A DNA stretch of 64,000 nucleotides from Streptomyces iconiensis. Its GTDB lineage: Bacteria > Actinomycetota > Actinomycetes > Streptomycetales > Streptomycetaceae. Numbering within the stretch: position 1 is the first letter of the stretch; each line of letters opens with the position of its first letter. Below are positions 31,361-38,981 of this stretch, in pieces. Under the pieces are notes generated by a model. The model worked only from the letters and a program-made list of their open reading frames with translations, searched no databases and had not been told where the DNA came from. A program made the translations under genes and the position numbers. The stretch covers positions 1-64,000 of the forward strand of contig NZ_JANCPR020000048.1 in assembly GCF_028657195.3 (NCBI RefSeq), written 5' to 3'.

Positions 31361-33324
31361 CAGGGGCTCGCTTCCTCGTCGGCTGCGGGTGGGCTGGTGG
31401 GCAGGTCGGGGGCGGCCGGCCGTTCCAGGGAGCGCAGCCACAGTTCGCAGGCCAGCGTCTGGTAGAGCCCTCCGTGCAGGTCGCGGGGGTGGTGCTGGAG
31501 CGGGCCGGCGCAGGTCGCGCGCAGGGCAGCGGCATCGATCAACCCGCTGTGCGCCAGCCTGGATTCGTCCCACAGCGCGGCCAGTTGGGCCCGGTGTGTG
31601 CGCAGGGCGGCGTCAGGGTCGCTGTTGGTGACCGTCTTGGTCCGGCCGGTGAAGCACTCCTCGGGAACGGTGCCGCGCAGGGCTGCCACGAGGAGCGGCT
31701 TGTAGCTCCACGGAGTCCGCCTCTCCTCGGGCCGTACGGCGAGCACGGCGTTGAGCACCGCGTCATCGAGGTACGGCGCCGCCAGTGCCGTGCCGTCGCG
31801 TGCCGCGAGCTGGCCGATCTGGCGGAGCGGGCGTGCCGCGTACCGCAGGCCGGTCACGTCGTCGTGCACCCCGGGGTGCACCGAGACCGGCTCCACGTGG
31901 GGCGCCGCTTCGTGGATCAGCTCGCGCACGGCGTCGACCGCTTCCGGCGTGGCCCAGGGCGCGAGGCGCGGTGGCTCGCCCCAGCTCAGCGGGGGGCGGT
32001 CCGACGGGGGCGGCGGGGCTGTGAGCGCGTCGGCCGCCGAGCGGAACCAGCCGCGGTAGGAGGTGCGGGTGCACAGCCGGCGCAGCACGTGCCGTCGGCG
32101 CCACCGGTAGGAGGCCGAGTAGTCGCTCAGCAGGGACAGCGCCGTACGGGGCCTGCGGCGCAGCAGTGTGCGCAGGTGGGCGGCACTGGCGATGAGCAGT
32201 TCGTCTCCTCCGAAGCCGGCCAGGTGCAGTGCCGAACCCGCCGCCGAGGCCCGGCGGGTGAGGGACATCCAGCGCGCGTGGTCGGCGAGGACGGCGCAGG
32301 GCTCGTCGAACGGCTCCCGCATGCCGGGCAGCGCCTCGTAGATCGTCGGCATCTCCCCGTGCGGCACGATGCGGTGCTCGATGCCGGGCAGCGCCGCTGT
32401 GGTGCGGAAGGACCACCGCACGTCCTCGTCGAGAGGGTCGGCCGAAGCGGCGGTGAAGGCCACGACGCGGGTGCCGGGCTGGAGCGCGGCCAGGGAGCAC
32501 AGCGACGTCGAGTCGAGGCCGCTGAGGTCCGAGCTGACCACGGTGCGCCCCGCGGTCCTGGCCTCGACGGCTGCGCCCAGCGCCGCACGCAGTGCGGGGG
32601 CGCCGGCGGAGAGCGGAAGGCGGGCTTCGGGGGGCGACCAGTACCGCACGTCACGGGCACGGCCGCTCGCGTCGTGCAGCAGGAAGTGGTCGGACGGCAC
32701 GCACCGCACACCCCGCCACAGCGGGCGGTCGGTGAGGGGAGGCAGCAGCGCCGGGGAGAGGAGGTGGAGCGCGAGGCAGCGTTCGTCGACGCCGGCTCCG
32801 GTGAGGTACGCCAGGACATCGGCACGGTCTGCGGCGACGGTGACCCCGTCCACTTCGGCCGCGTACACCCGGCGCAGCCCGCTCAGCGTGCCCTGTACCC
32901 GTACCTGCCCGGCGACGGATGTCACCAGGTGGAAGCTGCCGGGAACGCCGGACGCGTAAGCCGCCGCCTCCTCGGTGGTACGGGAGCGGGCCGCCGCTCC
33001 GTACAACTCGGCGGCAGCGGCGGCCTGTTGCCCTGCCAGCGCGAGCACAGCACCGCCCGACCGCGCCGCGCGTACCGTCTCGGCGCCGGGTTCCCGCACG
33101 TGGGCGCCGGGTTCGCGCACCTCGGCATTCGTTTCCGGCACGTAGGCGCTCGTTTCCCGCACGGTCGGCCAGCGCCCCAACAGCAGGGGACGGCCCGAGG
33201 GATGGGACACGCGGCACTCCGCGAACCGGCGCAGCCGTGCGACCGCCGCCCCGGCCGCGGCACAGTCCGGGAAGACCGCGAACCACAGGGGCGCCGTGGC
33301 GAAACCGGTCGGCTCCCTGTCCAT
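31360..33324 (-). CDS. Lasso cyclase (C protein, asparagine synthetase-like)
   Basis: The 654-residue enzyme adenylates the ring-forming Asp/Glu side chain and forms the macrolactam. The N-terminal glutaminase-like domain lacks a catalytic Cys2, as usual for lasso cyclases. The ATP-pyrophosphatase site is SSDLSGLDSTS (268-274 core). Later motifs are HLAGFGGDELL, ARDGTALAAPYLDDAVLN and FTGRTKTVTNSDPDAAL. An unusual four-unit heptapeptide repeat lies at residues 55-82 (VRETSAY, VPETNAE, VREPGAH, VREPGAE). The ATG at 33324 has GGAGG upstream. It lies 209 nt after the precursor gene and is coupled to B1. Confidence 0.93.
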   Translation of the reverse strand: MDREPTGFATAPLWFAVFPDCAAAGAAVARLRRFAECRVSHPSGRPLLLGRWPTVRETSAYVPETNAEVREPGAHVREPGAETVRAARSGGAVLALAGQQAAAAAELYGAAARSRTTEEAAAYASGVPGSFHLVTSVAGQVRVQGTLSGLRRVYAAEVDGVTVAADRADVLAYLTGAGVDERCLALHLLSPALLPPLTDRPLWRGVRCVPSDHFLLHDASGRARDVRYWSPPEARLPLSAGAPALRAALGAAVEARTAGRTVVSSDLSGLDSTSLCSLAALQPGTRVVAFTAASADPLDEDVRWSFRTTAALPGIEHRIVPHGEMPTIYEALPGMREPFDEPCAVLADHARWMSLTRRASAAGSALHLAGFGGDELLIASAAHLRTLLRRRPRTALSLLSDYSASYRWRRRHVLRRLCTRTSYRGWFRSAADALTAPPPPSDRPPLSWGEPPRLAPWATPEAVDAVRELIHEAAPHVEPVSVHPGVHDDVTGLRYAARPLRQIGQLAARDGTALAAPYLDDAVLNAVLAVRPEERRTPWSYKPLLVAALRGTVPEECFTGRTKTVTNSDPDAALRTHRAQLAALWDESRLAHSGLIDAAALRATCAGPLQHHPRDLHGGLYQTLACELWLRSLERPAAPDLPTSPPAADEEASP

Positions 33325-33335
33325 GTCACGTCCTC

Positions 33336-33395
33336 CTTACTGCCCGCGCTCTTGCTGGCCGCGCACTTACTGCCCGCGCTCTTACTGGCCGTACT
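33336..33395. repeat. Two 30-bp direct repeats between lasso precursor and cyclase genes
   Basis: Units 33336-33365 and 33366-33395 both begin CTTACTGCCCGCGCTCTT and differ at a few end positions. They lie immediately before the cyclase ribosome site. Confidence 0.8.
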
Positions 33396-33533
33396 CGCGG
33401 CCAGAGGGCGCCAACCCTCCGACAGCGGCGGCCACTTGGTGTGGTGGGCGGCTCCGTGGGGGTTGGGCGGCTCACGCCCCCCACCACCCTTTCCCTGGGC
33501 CGGCCGTCAGGGCCGGCTATGTGGAGGTCACGG

Positions 33534-33650
33534 TCAGCGCACCAGGCTGTGCTGTCCGAGGAAGTCGGGTGATGCCTTCCGCTTGACGCCGGTGACCCGG
33601 CGGAAAGAACCGACAAGCATCAAGGTGGGGTGCTCGTATGCGCGGCGCAT
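33534..33650 (-). CDS. Lasso peptide precursor (A)
   Basis: The 38-codon gene starts at an ATG with the strong site GAGAGGAGG 9 nt upstream. The leader carries YEHPTLMLVGSFRRVTG, matching the actinobacterial lasso leader pattern YxxPxLxxxGxFxxxT that B1 binds. Placing Thr20 at the penultimate leader position gives the core VKRKASPDFLGQHSLVR. An isopeptide between Val1 and Asp8 would give an 8-residue ring and a 9-residue tail. If cleavage is one residue earlier, Gly1-Asp9 would make a 9-residue ring. No Cys is present, so it would be a class II lasso peptide. It is the first gene of the A-C-B1-B2 operon; no transporter or tailoring gene is adjacent. Confidence 0.9.
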   Translation of the reverse strand: MRRAYEHPTLMLVGSFRRVTGVKRKASPDFLGQHSLVR

Positions 33651-33711
33651 GTCGTTACACCTCCTCTCATTTTTCCGTTACCGACACATCGCGCCGCTGC
33701 CGCAGCGGCTC

Positions 33712-33743
33712 CGGTTCCGGTTCGGTTCCGGTTCGGTTCCGGT
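33712..33743. repeat. Three 11-bp tandem repeats upstream of the lasso precursor
   Basis: CGGTTCCGGTT repeats at 33712, 33723 and 33734 with perfect identity (last unit one base short). The period is one DNA turn, 62-93 bp upstream of the precursor start. A GCCGCTG/CAGCGGC hairpin (33693-33709) lies beside it. The remainder of 33651-34030 has no gene that I can support. Confidence 0.8.
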
Positions 33744-33897
33744 CAGCGGATCCGTACGGCAGTGCCGTACCAGACGAACTGCCCGCCCCCGCCGCCGACG
33801 AGGCAGCACGGAGCGGGCGTGCGGGGTGGGCTGGAAGCGAAGTCGGACAGTCACAAGAGCGCTGTTCACACCAGCGCGACGCAAGTGGACGTCAGCA

Positions 33898-33965
33898 CCC
33901 CGTCAGGGGGCGCCCCGTCAGGGGGCGCCCCGTCAGGGGCGCGGGGAACTGCGCGACAAGCCACG
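33898..33965. repeat. 15-bp tandem repeat plus Streptomyces interspersed element
   Basis: Three copies of CCCCGTCAGGGGGCG (33898-33942) run into GGGGCGCGGGGAACTGCGCG (from about 33937), followed by ACAAGCCACGAC. The latter is a dispersed intergenic sequence often seen in Streptomyces genomes. The palindromic units may end transcription of the ogt operon. Confidence 0.7.
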
Positions 33966-34030
33966 ACTCAGCCGCAGCCCGCACAGCACACACAGGGGCA
34001 CAACGTCCCCGCAACACCCACAAGGGCGGC

Positions 34031-34528
34031 TCAGCTCTCTCCTGGCAGGGCGCCCTCCAGGGCGAGGAGGTGGCGCTTACGGTCCAGGCCACCTGCGTAG
34101 CCCGTGAGGGAGCCGTCGGCGCCGATCACACGGTGGCAGGCGCGGACGATCAGCAGCGGGTTGGCGCCGACCGCGCCACCGACCGCGCGCACGGCGGCGC
34201 GGGACGCACCGGCGCGTGCCGCCAGTTCGCCGTAGCTGGTGGTGGCGCCGTACGGGACCGCGTCCAGCGCGTCCCAGATCCTGCGCCGGAACTCCGTTCC
34301 GCGCGGGGCCAGTTGGAGTGTGAACTCCTTGAGCGTGCCCGCGAAGTAGGCGTCGAGCTGGCGCCCGGCCTCCTCCAGGACGGGGTGCGCGTCGGCGCGC
34401 TCCCAGTCCGGCTGGACGGTGGCGCCGCCACGCTGGCCCGGCACGGAGACCGAGACAAGCGCGGCACCGTCCGAGACGAGCAGCAGCTCCCCGAGGGGCC
34501 CTGGGTGAGTCGTGTAGAGAGTGCTCAT
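34031..34528 (-). CDS. ogt: Methylated-DNA-protein-cysteine methyltransferase
   Basis: The 165-residue suicide enzyme transfers the alkyl group from O6-alkylguanine to its own Cys131 in VRACHRVIGADGSLTGYAGG. The usual PCHRV is ACHRV here, so the Pro before Cys is replaced by Ala. The upstream helix EFRRRIWDALDAVPYGATTSYGELA is the DNA-binding element. The ATG overlaps the stop of the Ada/AlkA gene (ATGA at 34525-34528), so both are made together in an alkylation-repair operon likely induced by methylated Ada domain. Confidence 0.94.
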   Translation of the reverse strand: MSTLYTTHPGPLGELLLVSDGAALVSVSVPGQRGGATVQPDWERADAHPVLEEAGRQLDAYFAGTLKEFTLQLAPRGTEFRRRIWDALDAVPYGATTSYGELAARAGASRAAVRAVGGAVGANPLLIVRACHRVIGADGSLTGYAGGLDRKRHLLALEGALPGES

Positions 34529-36192
34529 ACTGCGTCGCTCCGGATCGTCGTAGTAGTGGCGGTGGCGGCGGTAGCCGCGGTGGAGGCGGTAGCGGCCGTG
34601 GCGGCGGCGCTAGTCGCGATGGTGGCGGCGGCAGTCGCGGGGGCAGCGGCAATCGCGGTGCCGGCGCCGTTGGGGGCGACGACGCGCCCCTCCGCAGCCA
34701 GCGTCACCGCGTGCCACAGATGGTGCAGCGCGTACGAGCGCCAGGGGCGCCAGAGTTCGGCCTGCGCGGGCGTCGTTCCGGTCAGCGCCAGCCCGTGCCG
34801 TACGCCCGCGTCGCCGGGGAGGAACACGTCCGGGTCGCCCAGCGCGCGCATGCGCATGTATCCCGCCGTCCACGGCCCGATGCCGGGCAGCGCGAGCAGC
34901 GCCCGCTCGGTCTCCTCGCGTTCGGCGCCCGGGTCGAGGACGACGGTGCCGTCGGCGAGCGCCGCGGTGACGGTACGCAGCGCCTTGCGGCGCGCTTCCG
35001 GCATGCCGAGTTCGCCGAGCGGAGCCTGCGCGAGCGTGCCCGCCTCGGGGAAGAGATGGGTGAGGCCACCGTCGGGAACGGACAGCGGCTTGCCGTAGGC
35101 GGCGACCAGTGTGCCCGTGAGGGTGCGTGCCGCGCCGACCGTCACCTGCTGGCCGAGCACCGCACGGACCGCCAGCTCGTGCGGGTCGGCGGCGCCGGGC
35201 GAGCGCAGCCCCGGTTCCGCCTCCAGCAAGGGGCCCAACGCGCCGTCGCCGCCCAGCCGTTCGGCCACCGCGTACGGGTCGGCGTCCAGGTCGAACAGGC
35301 GGCGCACCCGCTGGACGGCCGTCGTCAGGTCGCGCAGGTCGCCCAGGTGCAGCCGGCACTCCAGCCAGCCCTTTCCGCTGCGCGCCGCGCACTCGTCGAC
35401 CTCGGCGATGCCCGCGCCGAACGGCAGGCTCAGGGTGCGCCGGTACGTGCGGCTGCCCGGCTCCCCGCGCACCTCCTCGATACCGGGTACCGCCCTGCGC
35501 TCCAGAAAGCCGAAGACCTGCCCCGTCGCATACGGACCCCGGTACGCCAGCCGCAGCGGCACCCCGCTCATCGCGCCGCCCGGCGCCGCAGCCGCACGTA
35601 CCCCGGCACGCCCTGCGGGCCCGTGCCCGCCGCGCGCCGACGCCTCGCGCAGGGCGCTGGGCGTACGGGCGTAGATCTCGCGGACCGTGTCGTTGAACTG
35701 CCGTACGCTCGCGAAGCCCGAGGCGAACGCGACCTCCGTGACGGGCAGCGGCGTCGTCTGGAGCAGCACCCGCGCGGTGTGCGCGCGCTGGGCCCTCGCG
35801 AGCGCCACGGGGCCGGCGCCGAGTTCGGCCGTGAGCTGGCGCTGCACCTGGCGGGCGCTGTAGCCGAGCTTCGCGGCCAGTCCCGCGACGCCCTGGCGGT
35901 CCACGACGCCGTCGGAGATCATGCGCATCGCGCGCCCGACGAGGTCGGCGCGTACGTTCCACTCGGCCGAACCCGGCACCGCGTCCGGGCGGCACCTGCG
36001 GCAGGCACGGAACCCCGCGCCCTGCGCGGCTGCGGCCGTCGGGTAGAAGCGGACGTTCTCCCGCTTCGGTGTCACGGCCGGGCAGCTCGGACGGCAATAG
36101 ATGCCGGTGGTACGCACCCCGAGGAAGAACACGCCGTCGAAGCGCGCGTCCCGGCTGCGTACGGCCTCGTACCTGCTGTCTTCTGTGGTCAC
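34525..36192 (-). CDS. Ada-AraC-AlkA fusion: methyl sensor, activator and 3-methyladenine glycosylase
   Basis: A 555-residue multidomain repair protein. Residues 1-75 form the Ada zinc domain with Cys4 ligands (TGIYCRPSC, CRRCRPD), which takes methyl groups from DNA phosphates. Residues 85-185 are an AraC helix-turn-helix (VAGLAAKLGYSARQVQRQL, VTEVAFASGFASVRQFN). Residues 210-500 form AlkA with N-terminal domain and HhH-GPD core (ALLALPGIGPWTAGYMRMRALGDPDVF), with catalytic Asp in that last motif. The final about 45 residues are an Ala/Thr-rich low-complexity tail encoded by GGCGGT-type repeats. The GTG at 36192 is the start. The architecture is typical of actinobacterial AdaA-AlkA proteins; it probably autoregulates this operon. 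Confidence 0.93.
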   Translation of the reverse strand: MTTEDSRYEAVRSRDARFDGVFFLGVRTTGIYCRPSCPAVTPKRENVRFYPTAAAAQGAGFRACRRCRPDAVPGSAEWNVRADLVGRAMRMISDGVVDRQGVAGLAAKLGYSARQVQRQLTAELGAGPVALARAQRAHTARVLLQTTPLPVTEVAFASGFASVRQFNDTVREIYARTPSALREASARGGHGPAGRAGVRAAAAPGGAMSGVPLRLAYRGPYATGQVFGFLERRAVPGIEEVRGEPGSRTYRRTLSLPFGAGIAEVDECAARSGKGWLECRLHLGDLRDLTTAVQRVRRLFDLDADPYAVAERLGGDGALGPLLEAEPGLRSPGAADPHELAVRAVLGQQVTVGAARTLTGTLVAAYGKPLSVPDGGLTHLFPEAGTLAQAPLGELGMPEARRKALRTVTAALADGTVVLDPGAEREETERALLALPGIGPWTAGYMRMRALGDPDVFLPGDAGVRHGLALTGTTPAQAELWRPWRSYALHHLWHAVTLAAEGRVVAPNGAGTAIAAAPATAAATIATSAAATAATASTAATAATATTTTIRSDAV

Positions 36193-36396
36193 GCCCTCCA
36201 GTGTGCGCGACCCTCCGGGACATCACTAGCGGGAATCGGACGCGACGGTCCGGCCCATGATCCGACTCTCTGGTACGGCAGATACGGCACAGTCTTGCCG
36301 GTGGACGGACCCGCGCGGACCGCGCCATGGTCGGCGGCGTCCACCACGGCGGAAAACTTCACCGCTCTTCTCGACGAAGAGTTCCTGTACCCGTGA

Positions 36397-36975
36397 CTAC
36401 GGGCGCCGAGTCCGGGCGAAGCATGCTGCGGCGAGGACCAGTACGCCTACCTCGACCGCGGCGGGTACGGAGGACGCGTCGTGTTGGGGCCAGGCCCACC
36501 AGCGCGTACCACCGCCGGGTCCGCTGCCCACGAGTCCGCAGGCGACGGGAACGGCGGCAACCGCCGCCGTGGCGTAGACAGGACCGAACGCGCGGCGCAC
36601 CAGCAGCCCGACGGCCAGGTAGCCCGCGAGGTTGCGGACGACGGCCAGCGCGAGCGGAAAGTCCAGCAGGGTGCTTTCCAGGGCGGCCAGGAGACCGCCC
36701 AGGCAGACGGCCGAGGCGAGGACCGTCAGCTGCCCGCGGTGCAGCGGCCGGACCGCGGTGTCCTCCATCGCGTGCGGCGGGCGGTCCATCCCGTACAGCA
36801 GCGCGCAGGCCGGCACGAGGGGAAGGAGCAGGGGCACGGAGACGGAGCCGGCGTTCCCGGTGAAGAGCGCTGGCACGTCGAGCGCTGAGCCGGAGAAAAG
36901 CGGCGCGAGGACGAAGCAGACCGCAAGTGCCACCGCACTGGCCCCGACGGCATGGGCGCGCAGCCACCAGGTCAT
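36397..36975 (-). CDS. Hypothetical polytopic membrane protein
   Basis: A 192-residue protein with about six hydrophobic segments (AVALAVCFVLAPLF, SVPLLLPLVPACALLYGMD, LTVLASAVCLGGLLAAL, LAGYLAVGLLVRRAFG, VYATAAVAAVPVACGLVG, VEVGVLVLAAACFAR). The ATG overlaps the upstream TGA (ATGA) and has GGAGGG at 5-nt spacing. It is third in line after the ABC ATPase and the broken permease gene, so it may be a membrane component of the same transporter. The 36193-36396 stretch beyond it shows no gene. Confidence 0.75.
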   Translation of the reverse strand: MTWWLRAHAVGASAVALAVCFVLAPLFSGSALDVPALFTGNAGSVSVPLLLPLVPACALLYGMDRPPHAMEDTAVRPLHRGQLTVLASAVCLGGLLAALESTLLDFPLALAVVRNLAGYLAVGLLVRRAFGPVYATAAVAAVPVACGLVGSGPGGGTRWWAWPQHDASSVPAAVEVGVLVLAAACFARTRRP

Positions 36976-37851
36976 GGGTTCCCTCCGGCCGATCGCGCGT
37001 AGGGGCCGGGTCGAGTTCCGGCTCGATGCCGCAGCCTCGCACGGCCTTCATGTTCCGTACGTACCAGGCGTGCTGGGCGTCGGGGGACAGTGCTGTGCGG
37101 ACCCGTCCCGCGAGGCGGACGGCATCGGCGGGCATCCGGTCGTCGAAGTCCTTGGCGGGGATCCCGGCGGTGAGGGACAGCCAGACGTAGACGGCGGTGT
37201 CCGCATCCTCGCCCTGGTAGTTCTCGCACTCCGGTGAGGTCTCGGGGAATCCGCTCGTCGCGACCTCCTCCCACGTGGCCGCGCGGTCCTGCCGTACGCC
37301 GGAGAAGGTGAGGCGCGACGGAGTGGACACCCCGACTGCTGCGACGCGGGCTCGCGCCTGGTGGGACCACCTGGTGAGCCGGTCGCGCTCCGGTTCCTGC
37401 TCGGGCCACAGGCACACGCGCGGGGCCGCGCCCGCACAGCGCAGCAGGCTCCGGTCCCGGGCCTGGGCCCCGTTTGTGTCCAGGGGAACCGCGAGCAGGA
37501 CGGACGCGGCGACTCCGGCACCAAGGACCACGCCGGTCAAGGCCCGGCGAGCGAAGAGGCGAGGGATCCCGAGCAGGAGCGCGGCGGCGAGGACAAGCGC
37601 GGCATACAGGGTGACCGTGGCGGCGATGCTCCGTACGGACAGCACTTGGTCCAGGGTGCAGCAGTCGACGGTGCCCTGGCCGTTCAGGTGCCGGAGCCAG
37701 GCCGGCGAGTCCAGGGCTGCGGGCCAGAACGCCCAGAAGTAGCCGCCGACGAGCATGGCGGCGACGCCGGTCAGGTCAGGATCAGGGCCGGGACGAGGAA
37801 GGCGCCCACCCATACCGCGGGGCTCCGGAGCAGTGCGATACGCAGCAGCAC
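36972..37851 (-). pseudogene. ABC-type membrane protein gene with two apparent frameshifts
   Basis: A GTG at 37851 opens VLLRIALLRSPAVWVGAFLVPALIL, a clear first transmembrane segment, but the frame stops at 37771. The next frame continues the logical sequence LTGVAAMLVGGYFWAFWPAAL and another helix near TVTLYAALVLAAALLLGIP. A Cys-containing extracytoplasmic region then ends near GCGIEPELDP around 37000. That frame has no stop until 36359, far inside the next gene. A third frame gives SAGGNP and a TGA at 36972 overlapping the next start. One intact protein of about 290 residues is therefore split by an indel in CTGATCCTGACCTGACC (near 37771) and another near 37000. Mutation or assembly error are both possible. 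Confidence 0.6.
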
Positions 37852-37858
37852 GGCGTCG

Positions 37859-38608
37859 TCAGCCCTCTCCCTGGACCAGGGAGCGGTAGACGGTCTCGGT
37901 CCGTCGCTCCGGAGTCGTGGCGGTCGGGGCCAGGGCGAGAAAGTCGTCCGTCCCGCCCTGGAAGACGACCTGTCCGCGGTCGATGACGAGGACGGTGCGG
38001 TAGATGTCGGCCAGGTCTTCGGTCTGGTGCGTGGAGACGACGACGTCCGTGGATGTGCCGGCGGTGAGTTCGCCGATGAGGTCACGGAAGATGCCACGCT
38101 GCACGGGGTCGAGCCCCGCGGTCGGCTCGTCGAGGAGGAGAATCTCCGCCTCGTGCACCAGGCACTGGGCGATGCCGAGCCGCCGCAGCTGGCCGCCGGA
38201 CAGATGATGGCTGCGGCGTGTGGCCAGGTCGCTCAGCCGTACACGGTCCAGGGCCGTCGCCGAACGGTCCCACGCCTCGCGCTTGTTCAGCCCTTTCGTC
38301 CAGCCCGCGTACGCGGCCTGCTCCCGTACGGTCAGCCCGGGGACGGGCGCGATGTGCTGCGGCAGCCAGCCGACCCGCTGCCGGTAGCTCCTGCGATCGG
38401 CGCGGCGGGCGCTGTCCAACCCGCCGAGGGACACTCGCCCGGCATCGGGGGTGCGGGCCGAGGCGCCGAGGGAGAGCACGGTGGACTTCCCGGCGCCGTT
38501 GGGGCCCAGGAGAACGGTGCAGCCCGGTGGGAGCCGCAGGTCGAACTCCCGCAGTACGGGTTCCCGGCGGCGGTAGGCGAAAGTGCAGGACCGGTAGTGC
38601 AGTGACAC
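37859..38608 (-). CDS. ABC transporter ATP-binding protein
   Basis: The 249-residue ATPase has Walker A GPNGAGKST (about 38), Q-loop region WLPQHIAPVPGLTV, signature LSGGQLRR, Walker B ILLLDEPTAGLDP and the switch His in VVSTHQ. It starts SLHYRSCTFAYRRREPVL at a GTG (38608) after GGGGAA. A longer frame to 39019 contains no family homology. Cargo is unknown; the adjacent permease gene appears broken. The ATPase lies 7 nt upstream of it. It is separated from the PIMT gene by a 373-bp gap with two palindromes. Confidence 0.9.
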   Translation of the reverse strand: MSLHYRSCTFAYRRREPVLREFDLRLPPGCTVLLGPNGAGKSTVLSLGASARTPDAGRVSLGGLDSARRADRRSYRQRVGWLPQHIAPVPGLTVREQAAYAGWTKGLNKREAWDRSATALDRVRLSDLATRRSHHLSGGQLRRLGIAQCLVHEAEILLLDEPTAGLDPVQRGIFRDLIGELTAGTSTDVVVSTHQTEDLADIYRTVLVIDRGQVVFQGGTDDFLALAPTATTPERRTETVYRSLVQGEG

Positions 38609-38691
38609 GAGGTTCCCCGTGGGTGCGAGGTGAACCCCTTGCCGGGGCCCACCTGTGAAGCGGAAGGTCAGTACTTGACACTTATCTTCTT

Positions 38692-38837
38692 CACCCTGAG
38701 GGTGGCGCCCGGCTGGTCGGAGCCGTGGAGCAACATGGCGAACCAGTTCCCGAACAGGCCGGTCAGCCAAGGGAGTTGACGCTATGTCGTGAACTGGACA
38801 TTCCGTAGCTGTCCAAGGCGTGACCACGGTCACGCCT
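38692..38837. promoter_or_regulatory. Two palindromes between the PIMT gene and ABC operon
   Basis: CACCCT-G-AGGGTG (38692-38704) lies 84 nt upstream of the ATPase start, beside a TTGACA-like hexamer. A perfect 22-bp element AGGCGTGACC-AC-GGTCACGCCT (38816-38837) lies closer to the PIMT stop. The first could be an operator and the second a terminator or operator. The other bases of 38609-38981 show no gene. Confidence 0.5.
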
Positions 38838-38981
38838 GGCGTTCGTTTCGGGTGATGTGAGTGTCCATGCGTCCGCAGCGTCTCCCGTCGCTGCCGGACC
38901 GGACCGGGCCGCGGCCATCGCCCGCCGGGCCTTCCCGGCGGGCAGCTTGCCGATACGCCGACCCGGTCGCCGGACCCGCCC

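Noticed and set aside
33326..33616. 96-residue minus-strand frame as an alternative lasso precursor
   Set aside because: No lasso leader motif; Arg/Ala repeats come from the 30-bp DNA repeat. The 33534-33650 gene fits all precursor criteria.
29909..33650. ABC exporter for the lasso peptide
   Set aside because: No ATPase or transporter lies within or beside the cluster; DUF456 is not an exporter family known to me.
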